A stretch of 64,000 nucleotides of DNA from Mycoplasmatota bacterium (lineage in GTDB: Bacteria; Bacillota_I; Bacilli_A; RF39; UBA660). Both the position numbers and the translations under genes were made by a program. A model generated the notes under the pieces. The model did no database searches, was not told the DNA's origin, and was given only the letters and a program-made list of their open reading frames with translations. Below, piece after piece: positions 21,666-30,508 of the stretch. The stretch spans positions 1-64,000 of the forward strand of contig JALFKQ010000032.1 of the NCBI GenBank assembly GCA_022774645.1. Direction: 5' to 3'. Every line of letters starts with the position of its first letter. Position 1 is the stretch's first letter.

Positions 21666-22994
21666 ATGACTACCGTTAAAAAAAGAAGAAGATTAAAGAA
21701 AAAGTTTAAATTGTTGTTATTTTTTATAATTGCTTTTATTATTATTTTTATTGTTTATAAGAATTTTTTTACTAGTTCTAATAATGATGAAAGTAATAAT
21801 AACTCTGATAGTAATACTTCTAAGAAGAATTATGATATTACTGATAATATTGAAAGTGATCATGATTCTGCGATTGATACTATTTTTGCAAATGGTATGA
21901 ATATTGAGAGCTATAAGGCTGTTGTTGATCAAAATACTAACTATATTAAATCAAATGCTAAATATAATTATATCGATTATGATTTTGATAGTAAGTTGCA
22001 TTATAGTGAAATTGAAGATATTATTAAAAATATGAATAATAGTGATATTGTTAATGTTGAAATTATTGGTAAGTCTGTTGATAAAAGAAATATATATGGT
22101 ATAGAGATTGGTACTGGTAAAAAGGTTTTATATTTGGATGCTAATGTTCATGCTGCTGAAATAGCAAATACACTTATTTTAACTAAGTTTTTAAGCGAAT
22201 TGGTTAATGATTATGAATCAGGTGATGAAGAAACTATCTCTATGTTAAAGTCTGTTAAATTGGCTGTAATTCTTTGTATGAATCCAGATGGTTATGAAGT
22301 ATATAATTTTGGTGTTAATTCTTTAAATAATAAAAGTTTATGGATGTATCAAAATAAGGATAATATAGATTTTGAAAATATTAAAAGCAATGCAAATGGA
22401 GTTGACTTGAATAGAAATTATCCTGTACAAAATGCTGGATTATACTTTAGTGGTAAAAAGCTTCTATATAATGTATCTTTAACTAAAACAACTAGTAAGA
22501 CCGCTTATTTCGGTGGTGAAGAATTAGGAAGTGAACCTGAAACCAGGGCTGCTATGTATTTTATGTTAAAACATTATAAAAATACTTATGCTTATATTAA
22601 TCTTCATAGTCAAGGTAGAGTTATATATGCTGGAAAACCAAATTTATCAAATAAATTTAATAAAATTACACTTAAGTTTGCTAAAGATATTGCTAAGATT
22701 AATAAATATACTGTGTATGGATTATCGTCTGAAGAAGTTGGAGAAGGAAATGATGGATCTGTTACTGACTTTATGGCGGAACTTGCTAATGGTTTTGTTA
22801 TGAGTAGTAAGACTGGTAGATTATCAACTGATAAACATATTAATAATTCTTGTGAATTAAAGTATAGTTATCCTGTTATTACAATGGAAACTATTAGGAC
22901 TTATACTAGAAATCCGGAATATTTCAAGGATGAATATTATAATTATGGAATTAGATCAGTATTATATAGTTTGTTAAAATGGTCTTATGAATAG
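21666..22994 (+). CDS. M14 family zinc carboxypeptidase, membrane-anchored
   Basis: A 442-residue protein. A Lys/Arg-rich N-terminus and one hydrophobic segment (about 15-33) anchor it, so the catalytic part lies outside. An Asn/Ser-rich linker follows. The M14 zinc site is seen as His162 and Glu165 (NVHAAE) and His314 (NLHSQG), with Arg250 in DLNRNYP for substrate binding and catalytic Glu408 in ITMETIR. Relatives in Firmicutes trim cell-wall peptides as gamma-D-glutamyl-diaminopimelate or DD-type carboxypeptidases. Substrate cannot be read from the sequence. The start follows GGAGG at 21652-21656. Confidence 0.92.
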   Translation: MTTVKKRRRLKKKFKLLLFFIIAFIIIFIVYKNFFTSSNNDESNNNSDSNTSKKNYDITDNIESDHDSAIDTIFANGMNIESYKAVVDQNTNYIKSNAKYNYIDYDFDSKLHYSEIEDIIKNMNNSDIVNVEIIGKSVDKRNIYGIEIGTGKKVLYLDANVHAAEIANTLILTKFLSELVNDYESGDEETISMLKSVKLAVILCMNPDGYEVYNFGVNSLNNKSLWMYQNKDNIDFENIKSNANGVDLNRNYPVQNAGLYFSGKKLLYNVSLTKTTSKTAYFGGEELGSEPETRAAMYFMLKHYKNTYAYINLHSQGRVIYAGKPNLSNKFNKITLKFAKDIAKINKYTVYGLSSEEVGEGNDGSVTDFMAELANGFVMSSKTGRLSTDKHINNSCELKYSYPVITMETIRTYTRNPEYFKDEYYNYGIRSVLYSLLKWSYE

Positions 22995-23023
22995 TAAAAA
23001 TGTAGAAAAAACAAGAAAAAGTG

Positions 23024-23052
23024 TTGAAATAATATATTTATTTTGATATAAT
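23024..23052 (+). promoter_or_regulatory. Promoter of tRNA-His
   Basis: TTGAAA at 23024-23029 and TATAAT at 23047-23052, 17 nt apart, with the extended TGA motif before the -10. It sits about 13 nt before the tRNA. Confidence 0.8.
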
Positions 23053-23065
23053 ACTTCTTGTTCAT

Positions 23066-23142
23066 GGCGCAATTGGTGAAGTGGTTAACACGGCGGATTG
23101 TGGTCCCGTTATGCATGGGTTCGATTCCCATATTGCGCCCCA
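23066..23142 (+). tRNA. tRNA-His (GTG)
   Basis: A cloverleaf with acceptor stem GCGCAAT/ATTGCGC, the extra G at position -1 typical of tRNA-His paired with C73, anticodon GTG, and a genome-encoded CCA. The T arm contains GGGTTCGATTCCC. The anticodon stem seems to have a mismatch at its loop end (A31 and C39) where the B. subtilis tRNA has A-T. Confidence 0.95.
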
Positions 23143-23152
23143 TGATAAAAAT

Positions 23153-23175
23153 AACTAGGTTTTCCTAGTTTTTTT
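23153..23175 (+). terminator. Terminator after tRNA-His
   Basis: Perfect 7-bp stem (aactagg 23153-23159, cctagtt 23164-23170) with a TTTT loop and a following T run. Confidence 0.88.
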
Positions 23176-23394
23176 ATTTTTTGTACATCTTTTATATTAA
23201 TCATGTATATATTTTTTTAGTGTTGAATTTTTTGTATTTTTTTGATAACATTTATATAGTAATAGTATGTATAAATGTTTTTTATTTTGTTTTTTGAGTA
23301 TAATAATTATGTTAGTAAAATTTAATAAAAAATTAATAATTTTTTCACAAAATATTAACATTTGGGAAATAGAATATATTTAGAGGTGGAAAGA

Positions 23395-24513
23395 ATGAAA
23401 AAAGAAAATAAGGAAAAAGATGTTACCGTTGTTGAAGAAAATGTTATAGCAAAGAAAGTTAATAATAAAAAATCAAATAATAATGGCATTGTTTATGTCA
23501 TTATAACTTTTTGTGTTTGTTTAGTGGCTTTTGGTCTGTTTTATGAATTTTATTTAAAAAATTTAGTTATTGAAACTACTAAAACAATTAAAGATGTAAC
23601 TGTTACAGATTCTGGAATAGCTGATGCTGTTGAAAAAGTATATGATTCTGTTGTAACTGTTAAAAATTATTCTAGAGGAAAGTTGTATTCTACTGGTAGC
23701 GGTTTTGTATTTAAAGTTGATTCAAAGAATGGTTATATTCTTACAAATTATCATGTTATTAGTGGGGGTAGTAATGTTAGTGTGGTATTTACAAATGACA
23801 CTGAAGAAGAAGTTAATGTAGTTGGATATGACGAATATTCTGATATAGCTGTTTTAGCAGTAGATAAAAATAAAGTTATAAGTGTGGCAACAACTGGAAG
23901 TAGTGAAAATACAAGAATCGGTGACACTACATTTGCTGTTGGAACACCTGTAGATTCTTCTATTTATTCATGGAGTGTTACAAGAGGAATTTTAAGTGGA
24001 AAAAATAGATTAGTTCAAGTTGATAATTATGTTATGAGTGTTTTACAAACTGATACAGCAATTAATTCAGGTAATAGTGGAGGTCCTTTATGTAATTCTA
24101 ATGGTGAAGTAATTGGAATTACAAATATGAAGCTTGCTAGTTCACAAATTGAAGGTATTGGTTTTGCTATTCCTATAGAAGATGCATTAAAGTATGCTGA
24201 ATCAATTATAAGTGGTAAAAAAATAACTAGACCTTACATTGGTATATCTGTTTATGATTCAACTAATTATTTCAGCGGTGAGAGTGGAGTATATGTTGAA
24301 TATGTAGAAAAAGGTGGAGCTGCTGAAAAAGCTGGATTTAAGAGTGGAGATAAAATAGTAAAAATTAATGATGTTGAAATAACTAATTCTTCATATTTTA
24401 GATATCAATTATATAAATATAACATAGGAGATAAGATTAAGATAACTGTTAATAGAAATGGTGTTGATAAAACATTAACTGTTACATTATCAGGTAGCGG
24501 TTCTAAAAATTAA
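23395..24513 (+). CDS. HtrA/DegP-like serine protease with one PDZ domain
   Basis: I place the start at 23395 behind GAGGTGG; a TTG-initiated longer frame from 23362 lacks a ribosome binding site. The 372-residue protein has a cytoplasmic N-terminus, one membrane segment (about 31-50), an S1C protease domain with His120 (NYHVIS), Asp150 (YSDIAVL) and Ser228 (NSGNSGGPL), and a C-terminal PDZ domain (about 285-370). HtrA proteins act in quality control of exported proteins. The long 5' region, more than 90 nt after a TATAAT at about 23300, may carry stress regulation, which I cannot define. Confidence 0.94.
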   Translation: MKKENKEKDVTVVEENVIAKKVNNKKSNNNGIVYVIITFCVCLVAFGLFYEFYLKNLVIETTKTIKDVTVTDSGIADAVEKVYDSVVTVKNYSRGKLYSTGSGFVFKVDSKNGYILTNYHVISGGSNVSVVFTNDTEEEVNVVGYDEYSDIAVLAVDKNKVISVATTGSSENTRIGDTTFAVGTPVDSSIYSWSVTRGILSGKNRLVQVDNYVMSVLQTDTAINSGNSGGPLCNSNGEVIGITNMKLASSQIEGIGFAIPIEDALKYAESIISGKKITRPYIGISVYDSTNYFSGESGVYVEYVEKGGAAEKAGFKSGDKIVKINDVEITNSSYFRYQLYKYNIGDKIKITVNRNGVDKTLTVTLSGSGSKN

Positions 24514-24526
24514 TAAGCAAATTAAA

Positions 24527-24556
24527 AACATTGAAAGTAAAATTTCAATGTTTTTT
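24527..24556 (+). terminator. Terminator after the HtrA-like gene
   Basis: A 10-bp perfect stem (aacattgaaa 24527-24536, tttcaatgtt 24543-24552) with a 6-nt loop and a T run. Confidence 0.88.
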
Positions 24557-24557
24557 G

Positions 24558-24704
24558 TTATCTTGATAATTTAGTAACTTCGATTCCTATTTCATTATCT
24601 TCTAGAACTTCTAATAAAACTAAGCAATTAATAAATGATTTAACTATTGAAGCAAGAAATATTGAAAATATAAATATTAAAGATAGAGAGAAAATGATAT
24701 TATA
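24558..24704 (-). pseudogene. Possible remnant of a gene 3' end, unknown family
   Basis: Reading the minus strand there is an open frame of about 48 codons without an acceptable start codon. It encodes a hydrophobic stretch and then a charged segment ending LLEVLEDNEIGIEVTKLSR before a TAA near 24558. It looks more like coding sequence than random AT-rich DNA, but I do not recognise it. It may be the tail of a deleted gene or chance. Confidence 0.25.
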
Positions 24705-24759
24705 GCTATATGTAAAATATAGTTTTTTTGATATAATATTTTTAATAAGTAGGTGATTT

Positions 24760-25536
24760 ATGAAAAAAATAAAGGAAGCATATAAGAATAGTAGAAAAGA
24801 TGTATTGACTGTTTATTTGTTACTTAGATTTCTTGTTATATTAGTCTTTATAAGACAATTAATATTACATAATTATTGGAATGCATTTTTATGTGTGTTA
24901 GTATTAGTACAATTCTTAATACCTTATTTTGTATCTAAAAAGTTTAAAATAGATTTACCTAATACTTTTGAAATAATTATCTTACTTTTTATATTTTCTT
25001 CTGAGATACTTGGAGAAATTCAAAACTTTTATGGAACTTTTAAACATTTTGATACTGCTTTACATACATTGAATGGATTTTTATGCACAGCTGTTGGTTT
25101 TGCTTTAATTGATTTATTTAATAATAATAGTGAAAAGATTAATTTATCACCTATATATTTAACTATCGTTGCATTTTGTTTTTCAATGACAATTGGTGTG
25201 TTATGGGAGTTTTTAGAGTATAGTATTGATAAAGTTATGCTTAGTGATATGCAGAAAGATAAACTTGTAACAACTGTTTCTTCTGTATGGTTAAATCCTG
25301 AAGGTAAAAATAAAGCTATTGTAATAAATGATATTAATAAAACAGTTATTTATTCTTCTTCAGGTGAAACTGTAATTGAAGGTGGTTATCTTGATTTGGG
25401 ACTTAATGATACGATGAAAGATTTAATTGTTAATTTCGTTGGTGCGGTTGTATTTAGTATATTTGGTTATTTATATGTTGTTAATAGAGATAAATATAAG
25501 ATTGCTGAAAAATTTATGTTAAAGAAGAGTAAATAA
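24760..25536 (+). CDS. Polytopic membrane protein, YjdF/DUF2238-like
   Basis: A 258-residue protein with about six hydrophobic segments. It has a conserved-looking HFDTALHTLNGFL motif in the middle, WEFLEYSIDK after the next helix and, near the C-terminus, DLGLNDTMKDLIVNFVGA leading into the last helix. These features recall the DUF2238/YjdF group of small membrane proteins, whose function is not known. An extended -10 (TGATATAAT, 24729-24737) lies upstream. The assignment to a family is from memory of motifs only. Confidence 0.55.
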   Translation: MKKIKEAYKNSRKDVLTVYLLLRFLVILVFIRQLILHNYWNAFLCVLVLVQFLIPYFVSKKFKIDLPNTFEIIILLFIFSSEILGEIQNFYGTFKHFDTALHTLNGFLCTAVGFALIDLFNNNSEKINLSPIYLTIVAFCFSMTIGVLWEFLEYSIDKVMLSDMQKDKLVTTVSSVWLNPEGKNKAIVINDINKTVIYSSSGETVIEGGYLDLGLNDTMKDLIVNFVGAVVFSIFGYLYVVNRDKYKIAEKFMLKKSK

Positions 25537-25553
25537 GTAAAAATTAATATATA

Positions 25554-25582
25554 ATTCTATTAAATTGTGTATAAAATAGAAT
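25554..25582 (+). repeat. Inverted repeat before the ABC exporter genes
   Basis: attctatt (25554-25561) and aatagaat (25575-25582) form an 8-bp perfect inverted repeat with a 13-nt gap, 30 nt before the first ABC gene. It could be an operator, or simply a feature of AT-rich DNA. Confidence 0.3.
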
Positions 25583-25611
25583 ATGATGATTTTTATAAGT
25601 GAGGAGAAGGT

Positions 25612-27822
25612 ATGTTAGAATTAAAAAATGTATCTAAATTTTACTATAATAAGGGGATGGTTTCTGCTGGATTTAGTAGAGTTAATTTAAAGTTTGATTT
25701 AGGTGAATTTATAGCTATAACAGGTGAAAGTGGTAGTGGTAAAAGTACTTTATTAAATGTTATTTCTGGTCTTGATTCTTATGAAGAGGGTGAAATGTAT
25801 ATTAATGGTGAAGAAACTAGCCATTATAGTGAAAAAGATTATGAAGAATATCGTAAGAGATATGTAGGAAATATATTTCAAAATTTTAATTTAGTTAATA
25901 GTTATACTGTATATCAAAATATTGAACTAGTCTTACTTTTAAATGGTAAAAAGAAAAAAGATATCAAAAATAAAGTAATTGAAATAATAAAACAAGTTGA
26001 TTTATATAAATATAGAAATAGGAAAGTATCTAAGTTAAGTGGAGGTCAAAAACAAAGAGTTGCGATTGGTAGAGTTCTTGCGATGAATACTCCAATAATA
26101 CTTGCTGATGAACCTACTGGTAATCTTGACAAGAAATCTAGTGAATCTGTTCTTAAATTATTACATGATTTATCAAAGAATAAACTTGTAATAGTAGTAA
26201 CTCATAATTATGATCAAATAGAAAAGTATATTACTAGAAAGATTACTATGCATGATGGTAAAGTTATTAATGATCAAAAGATTAGAGATTATGAGAAGGT
26301 AACTGAAAGTAATGTTACTGATTTTAGTGATATTAAATTATCTAATAAAATTAGATTAGGTGTGAGAAATGCATTTAATATATTTTCTAAGTTTATATTA
26401 ATATTTGCTGTATATTTATTTGTATTATCATCTATATTTTTTTCATATTCTTCATTTAAACAAGTAGAATATGAGGCTAGTACTAATGGTTATAATATAT
26501 TCTTTGGATATGATAGTGATAAAAGAATTATAATAAGAAAAAATGATAAATCTAGTATAACTGATATAGATTATAAGAATATAGAAAAGTTATCTAATGT
26601 TGATTATGTTGTTAAAAATGATTTACTTGTTGAGACTAGTTTAGTTTTATCAAGTGATAATTATTATCTTTCTGGTAAAGTATCAAATTTATCATTTATT
26701 AATGAAGTAAATTATGGTGATCTTCCTAAAAAGGATGATGAAGTTGTAATTGAAATGAGTAAAGATAATTATTATTTTAAAAGTTTAAGTAAGAATAAAT
26801 TAAATACTGAATTTGTTGTTGAAAATCTTACTACATTTAATAAGAAATATGTGGTAAAAATTGTTGGTATTATATGTAGAGATGATTATGATAATGATTA
26901 TGATGTACATTTTTATGTTCCTGATAAGTTTCAAGATGATCTTAATAAGAATCTTAATAGAGCAGCTAGTAATGTTAAATATAATTTTATGGGTATAGAT
27001 GGTACTTCATATTATCAATCATATAATTATGAAATATTACCAAGTAGTAAAGTTTCCAAAGGTAAGGTATTAATACCTGAAGAATATAATTATAGATGTA
27101 AAGAAAATAATTGTAAAAATGAATCTTTTAAAATTAATATTTCAAATATGTATTTTAGTAAAAATGCTAATTATACTGTAATTGGTAATACTGATAAAAA
27201 GAATTTCACAAATCTTACTGGATATAACTATGAAAACTATAATAATTGTATATTTATTAATGATAAAGATTATGATTCATTATTTAGCGAAGACTATTTT
27301 CAAAGTTCAGTGTTTGTTTTAAATACTAAGGATGTTAGAAAAACCATTGTTGAACTTAATGATATGGGATATAAGACATTATATCTAGTTGATACATTAA
27401 CTACTGATAATGCTTTTTCATATATTATTAGAATTGTTATGTTATGTGCTTTAACATTATTATTAATTTTCTTATTCTTTATTTCATATTTTATAATAAG
27501 ATTGATATTAAAATCTAGAAATGTATATTATTCAACTCTTAGAATACTTGGTTCTTCTTCAAGGGCCATTAGTGATTTACTTAAGATAGAGTTACTTACT
27601 ATATCTCATACTGCTTTTATAGCATTTACGATTTATGTTTTACTTAATTATTTTGGAGTTATTAATTTACAAAATATTAAAGAGTCTTGTGATTATTTAA
27701 CTTTTGGTAATTATGTTATTATGTATATTTGTTTAATGGTAATGACACTTCTTGTTTCTAATAGATATTCTAGAAAGTTATTTAAGAATTCTGTTATGAA
27801 TACATATAGGGAAGAGGTGTAA
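25612..27822 (+). CDS. ABC exporter half with fused ATPase and FtsX-like permease (first)
   Basis: A 736-residue fusion. Residues 1-225 form a MacB/LolD-type ATPase with Walker A GESGSGKST, signature LSGGQKQRVAIGR and Walker B IILADEPTGNLD. A transmembrane helix near 255-280 is followed by a large external domain (about 280-600), then three helices of an FtsX-type permease. Such transporters handle antimicrobial peptides, lipoproteins or mechanical coupling rather than simple import. It overlaps the next gene, which has the same layout, so the two probably form a heterodimer. No two-component regulator lies beside them. Confidence 0.88.
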   Translation: MLELKNVSKFYYNKGMVSAGFSRVNLKFDLGEFIAITGESGSGKSTLLNVISGLDSYEEGEMYINGEETSHYSEKDYEEYRKRYVGNIFQNFNLVNSYTVYQNIELVLLLNGKKKKDIKNKVIEIIKQVDLYKYRNRKVSKLSGGQKQRVAIGRVLAMNTPIILADEPTGNLDKKSSESVLKLLHDLSKNKLVIVVTHNYDQIEKYITRKITMHDGKVINDQKIRDYEKVTESNVTDFSDIKLSNKIRLGVRNAFNIFSKFILIFAVYLFVLSSIFFSYSSFKQVEYEASTNGYNIFFGYDSDKRIIIRKNDKSSITDIDYKNIEKLSNVDYVVKNDLLVETSLVLSSDNYYLSGKVSNLSFINEVNYGDLPKKDDEVVIEMSKDNYYFKSLSKNKLNTEFVVENLTTFNKKYVVKIVGIICRDDYDNDYDVHFYVPDKFQDDLNKNLNRAASNVKYNFMGIDGTSYYQSYNYEILPSSKVSKGKVLIPEEYNYRCKENNCKNESFKINISNMYFSKNANYTVIGNTDKKNFTNLTGYNYENYNNCIFINDKDYDSLFSEDYFQSSVFVLNTKDVRKTIVELNDMGYKTLYLVDTLTTDNAFSYIIRIVMLCALTLLLIFLFFISYFIIRLILKSRNVYYSTLRILGSSSRAISDLLKIELLTISHTAFIAFTIYVLLNYFGVINLQNIKESCDYLTFGNYVIMYICLMVMTLLVSNRYSRKLFKNSVMNTYREEV

Positions 27823-30263
27823 TGATGATTGAACTTAAGAATGTTAATAAATATTTTTATAGAAGAAAAAAGAATGAAATTCATGTTATTAATAATACAA
27901 GTTTAAAACTTGATGATACTGGTCTTGTAGCATTGCTGGGGCCTTCTGGGTGTGGTAAGACTACATTGTTGAATGCAATAGGTGGCCTTGATAATATTAA
28001 TAGTGGTTCTATCTATATTAATGGTGAAAGAATTTCTAAAAGAAGTAGTCATTCTGTAGATAGAATTAGAAATTTAAATATTGGTTATATTTTTCAAGAT
28101 TATTATTTAGTTGATGATATGTCTGTATTTGATAATGTCGCTTTATCATTGAAACTATGTGGTATTAAAAATAAAGAAGAAATAAAGAAGAGAGTTAACT
28201 TTGTTTTAGAGAAAGTTGGAATGTATAGATATAGAAATAGAGCTGCATCTATGCTTTCTGGTGGTGAAAGACAAAGAGTTGGTATAGCAAGAGCTATTGT
28301 TAAGGATCCAAATATTATTATTGCTGATGAACCAACTGGTAATTTAGATAGTAAAAATACTATTGAAATTATGAATATAATAAAAGCAATATCAAAAGAT
28401 AGGCTTGTAATACTTGTAACTCATGAAAGTGAACTTGCAATGTTTTATGCTTCTAGAATATTAAAAATAGAAGATGGGACTATTGTAAGTGATGAAACTA
28501 ATAGTCATGATATTGATCTGGATTATAAAATGGATAATAAAGTATATTTACTTGATATGAAAAATCATAAAAATATAGATAATGAAAATGTAAATATAGA
28601 TTATTATAGTGATTCAGATAATAAACTTGATATAACAATTGTTGTTCAAAATGGAAATATATATATTAAAAGTAAAAATAAAGTAGATGTTATTGATTCA
28701 AATTCTGGTATAGAATTAGTTAATGATCATTATCAAAAAATATCAAAAAATATTTATAATGAATATAATTTTGATTTTCATGAAATTATTGATAATAATT
28801 ATAAGAAGAAATATTCATCAGTATATAATATATTTAATTCTATTAAAAATGGATTTTCTAAAATTAGAAATTATTCTTTTATAAAGAAAGTATTATTGTT
28901 TGGATTTTTTGTATCTGGTATGTTTGTTACATATTCGGCTTCTTCATTATTTTCAGTTAATAATATTAATGATAGTGATTTTGTTACTTTAAATAAGAAT
29001 TATTTAGTTGTTGATAAAATGAATGTAACAACAAAGGAAATTGAAGATATTGAGAGGGATCCTAATGTTAATTATGTTATTCCTGGTAAAAGTACAGTTA
29101 ATTTTAGTTTTGAAATTAATGATTTTCATCAAACAAGTGATTATGAGTTTAAGATGATGGGGTCATTATCAAGTATTAATATGTTAAGTGATCAAGATAT
29201 AATTAATGGAAGAATTGCTAAAAATAAAAATGAAGTTGTAATTGATAAAATGATTTATGATAATATTCTATTAAATCCTAGTGCTAGCGTTAAAAATGCT
29301 GGGGTACTAACGGTTGGAGATATGTTAAATAGACAAATTTATTTAGGAAATTTAAAATATACAATAGTTGGTATTAGTAATACAAATAGTCCATCAATAT
29401 ATACTTATGAAAGTGAATTTACTAATATAATTTCTCTTAATAAAAGCGTTACTAGTACTACATATGGAAGTTATATTGAAGAAGAAGTAAGTAATAATTT
29501 ATTATTTGATTATAAAATATATAAAGATAGTATTAAATTAAAAAAAGGTAATTATCCTGTTAATGATTATGAAGTTATTATAAATGAAATTCATAGTGAA
29601 GAATATAAAATAGGTAAATATTTAGATTATAAAGTTAATGATAAGAAGTTAAAAGTAGTTGGATATTATACTTCATCTAATACTGACATAGACTATTATT
29701 TTGTAAATAATAATACTATTAAATATAATAATATAAGAAATAATGATGGGTTTGTTATATTCGCTAAAGATAAAGATGCTGCATTAAAAAAGTATAGTGA
29801 TTTAAAACTTAATATTAGAGATTCTTATAATTATAGTAAAAGTAATTATATTAAAGACAGAAGAATTGCTGCTAAATCAAATGTTATATTTGCAATAATA
29901 ATTATGTCTGTATCATTAATTGAGATATATTTAATTGTTAGATCTTCTTTCTTATCTAGAATAAAAGAAGTTGGTATTTTTAGAGCAATCGGTATGAAGA
30001 AAATTGATATTTATAAGATGTTTTTTGGAGAAATATTTACAATTACTAGTATATTTAGTATGTTAGGTGTTGTATTTATGACTTATGTTATTAGTCAATT
30101 ATCAAAGATTCAATATATTTCTAATAATTATTATATGAATGGTTTTATATTTATTGGTATTGTATTATTTATTTATGTATTTAATATATTAATTGGTCTT
30201 TTACCTGTTATTGGAATTGTTAGTAAAACTCCAGCTAAAATATTATCTAGAAATGATATTTAG
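27822..30263 (+). CDS. ABC exporter half with fused ATPase and FtsX-like permease (second)
   Basis: An 813-residue fusion. The ATPase has Walker A GPSGCGKTT, signature LSGGERQRVGIARA and Walker B IIIADEPTGNLD. Residues about 230-330 are an Asn/Asp/Lys-rich linker. A helix near 355 leads to the external domain, and the C-terminus carries three helices with the FtsX motif SRIKEVGIFRAIGMKK. Starts at 27822 and 27825 are both possible, the first overlapping the upstream stop. Partner of the preceding gene; substrate unknown. Confidence 0.88.
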   Translation: MMIELKNVNKYFYRRKKNEIHVINNTSLKLDDTGLVALLGPSGCGKTTLLNAIGGLDNINSGSIYINGERISKRSSHSVDRIRNLNIGYIFQDYYLVDDMSVFDNVALSLKLCGIKNKEEIKKRVNFVLEKVGMYRYRNRAASMLSGGERQRVGIARAIVKDPNIIIADEPTGNLDSKNTIEIMNIIKAISKDRLVILVTHESELAMFYASRILKIEDGTIVSDETNSHDIDLDYKMDNKVYLLDMKNHKNIDNENVNIDYYSDSDNKLDITIVVQNGNIYIKSKNKVDVIDSNSGIELVNDHYQKISKNIYNEYNFDFHEIIDNNYKKKYSSVYNIFNSIKNGFSKIRNYSFIKKVLLFGFFVSGMFVTYSASSLFSVNNINDSDFVTLNKNYLVVDKMNVTTKEIEDIERDPNVNYVIPGKSTVNFSFEINDFHQTSDYEFKMMGSLSSINMLSDQDIINGRIAKNKNEVVIDKMIYDNILLNPSASVKNAGVLTVGDMLNRQIYLGNLKYTIVGISNTNSPSIYTYESEFTNIISLNKSVTSTTYGSYIEEEVSNNLLFDYKIYKDSIKLKKGNYPVNDYEVIINEIHSEEYKIGKYLDYKVNDKKLKVVGYYTSSNTDIDYYFVNNNTIKYNNIRNNDGFVIFAKDKDAALKKYSDLKLNIRDSYNYSKSNYIKDRRIAAKSNVIFAIIIMSVSLIEIYLIVRSSFLSRIKEVGIFRAIGMKKIDIYKMFFGEIFTITSIFSMLGVVFMTYVISQLSKIQYISNNYYMNGFIFIGIVLFIYVFNILIGLLPVIGIVSKTPAKILSRNDI

Positions 30264-30265
30264 TA

Positions 30266-30294
30266 TAGACATTTAATATATTTTATGTTAAAAT
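30266..30294 (+). promoter_or_regulatory. Promoter of the metG T-box leader
   Basis: TAGACA at 30266-30271 and TAAAAT at 30289-30294 with a 17-nt spacer. The transcript would begin at about 30301, at the base of the T-box stem I. Confidence 0.55.
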
Positions 30295-30300
30295 CTATTG

Positions 30301-30490
30301 TAATTGATGAAGAAGGAAAGAAGAAGATACTTGATTTATAGAGAGTTAGTGTTTGGTGTAAACTAATATGATGGTTCTTTTAAATGGTTCTGGAGTCAAA
30401 TCGTATTTATGCGTTAAATATTAAGTTGCATGTTAGTCATGAATTAAGGTGGTACCGCGGTTTTATATCGTCCTTAGTTTGTGATTTTTT
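30301..30490 (+). promoter_or_regulatory. T-box leader sensing tRNA-Met
   Basis: The leader contains the T-box core AAGGTGGTACCGCGG (30446-30460). A terminator follows, in which aattaagg (30442-30449) pairs with ccttagtt (30472-30479) before a T run at 30484-30490. The likely specifier is the ATG at 30368-30370, just after the distal stem (an overlapping ATG follows at once). Uncharged tRNA-Met would stabilise the antiterminator and turn on metG. Confidence 0.92.
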
Positions 30491-30508
30491 TATTTATAAG
30501 GAGGAATT

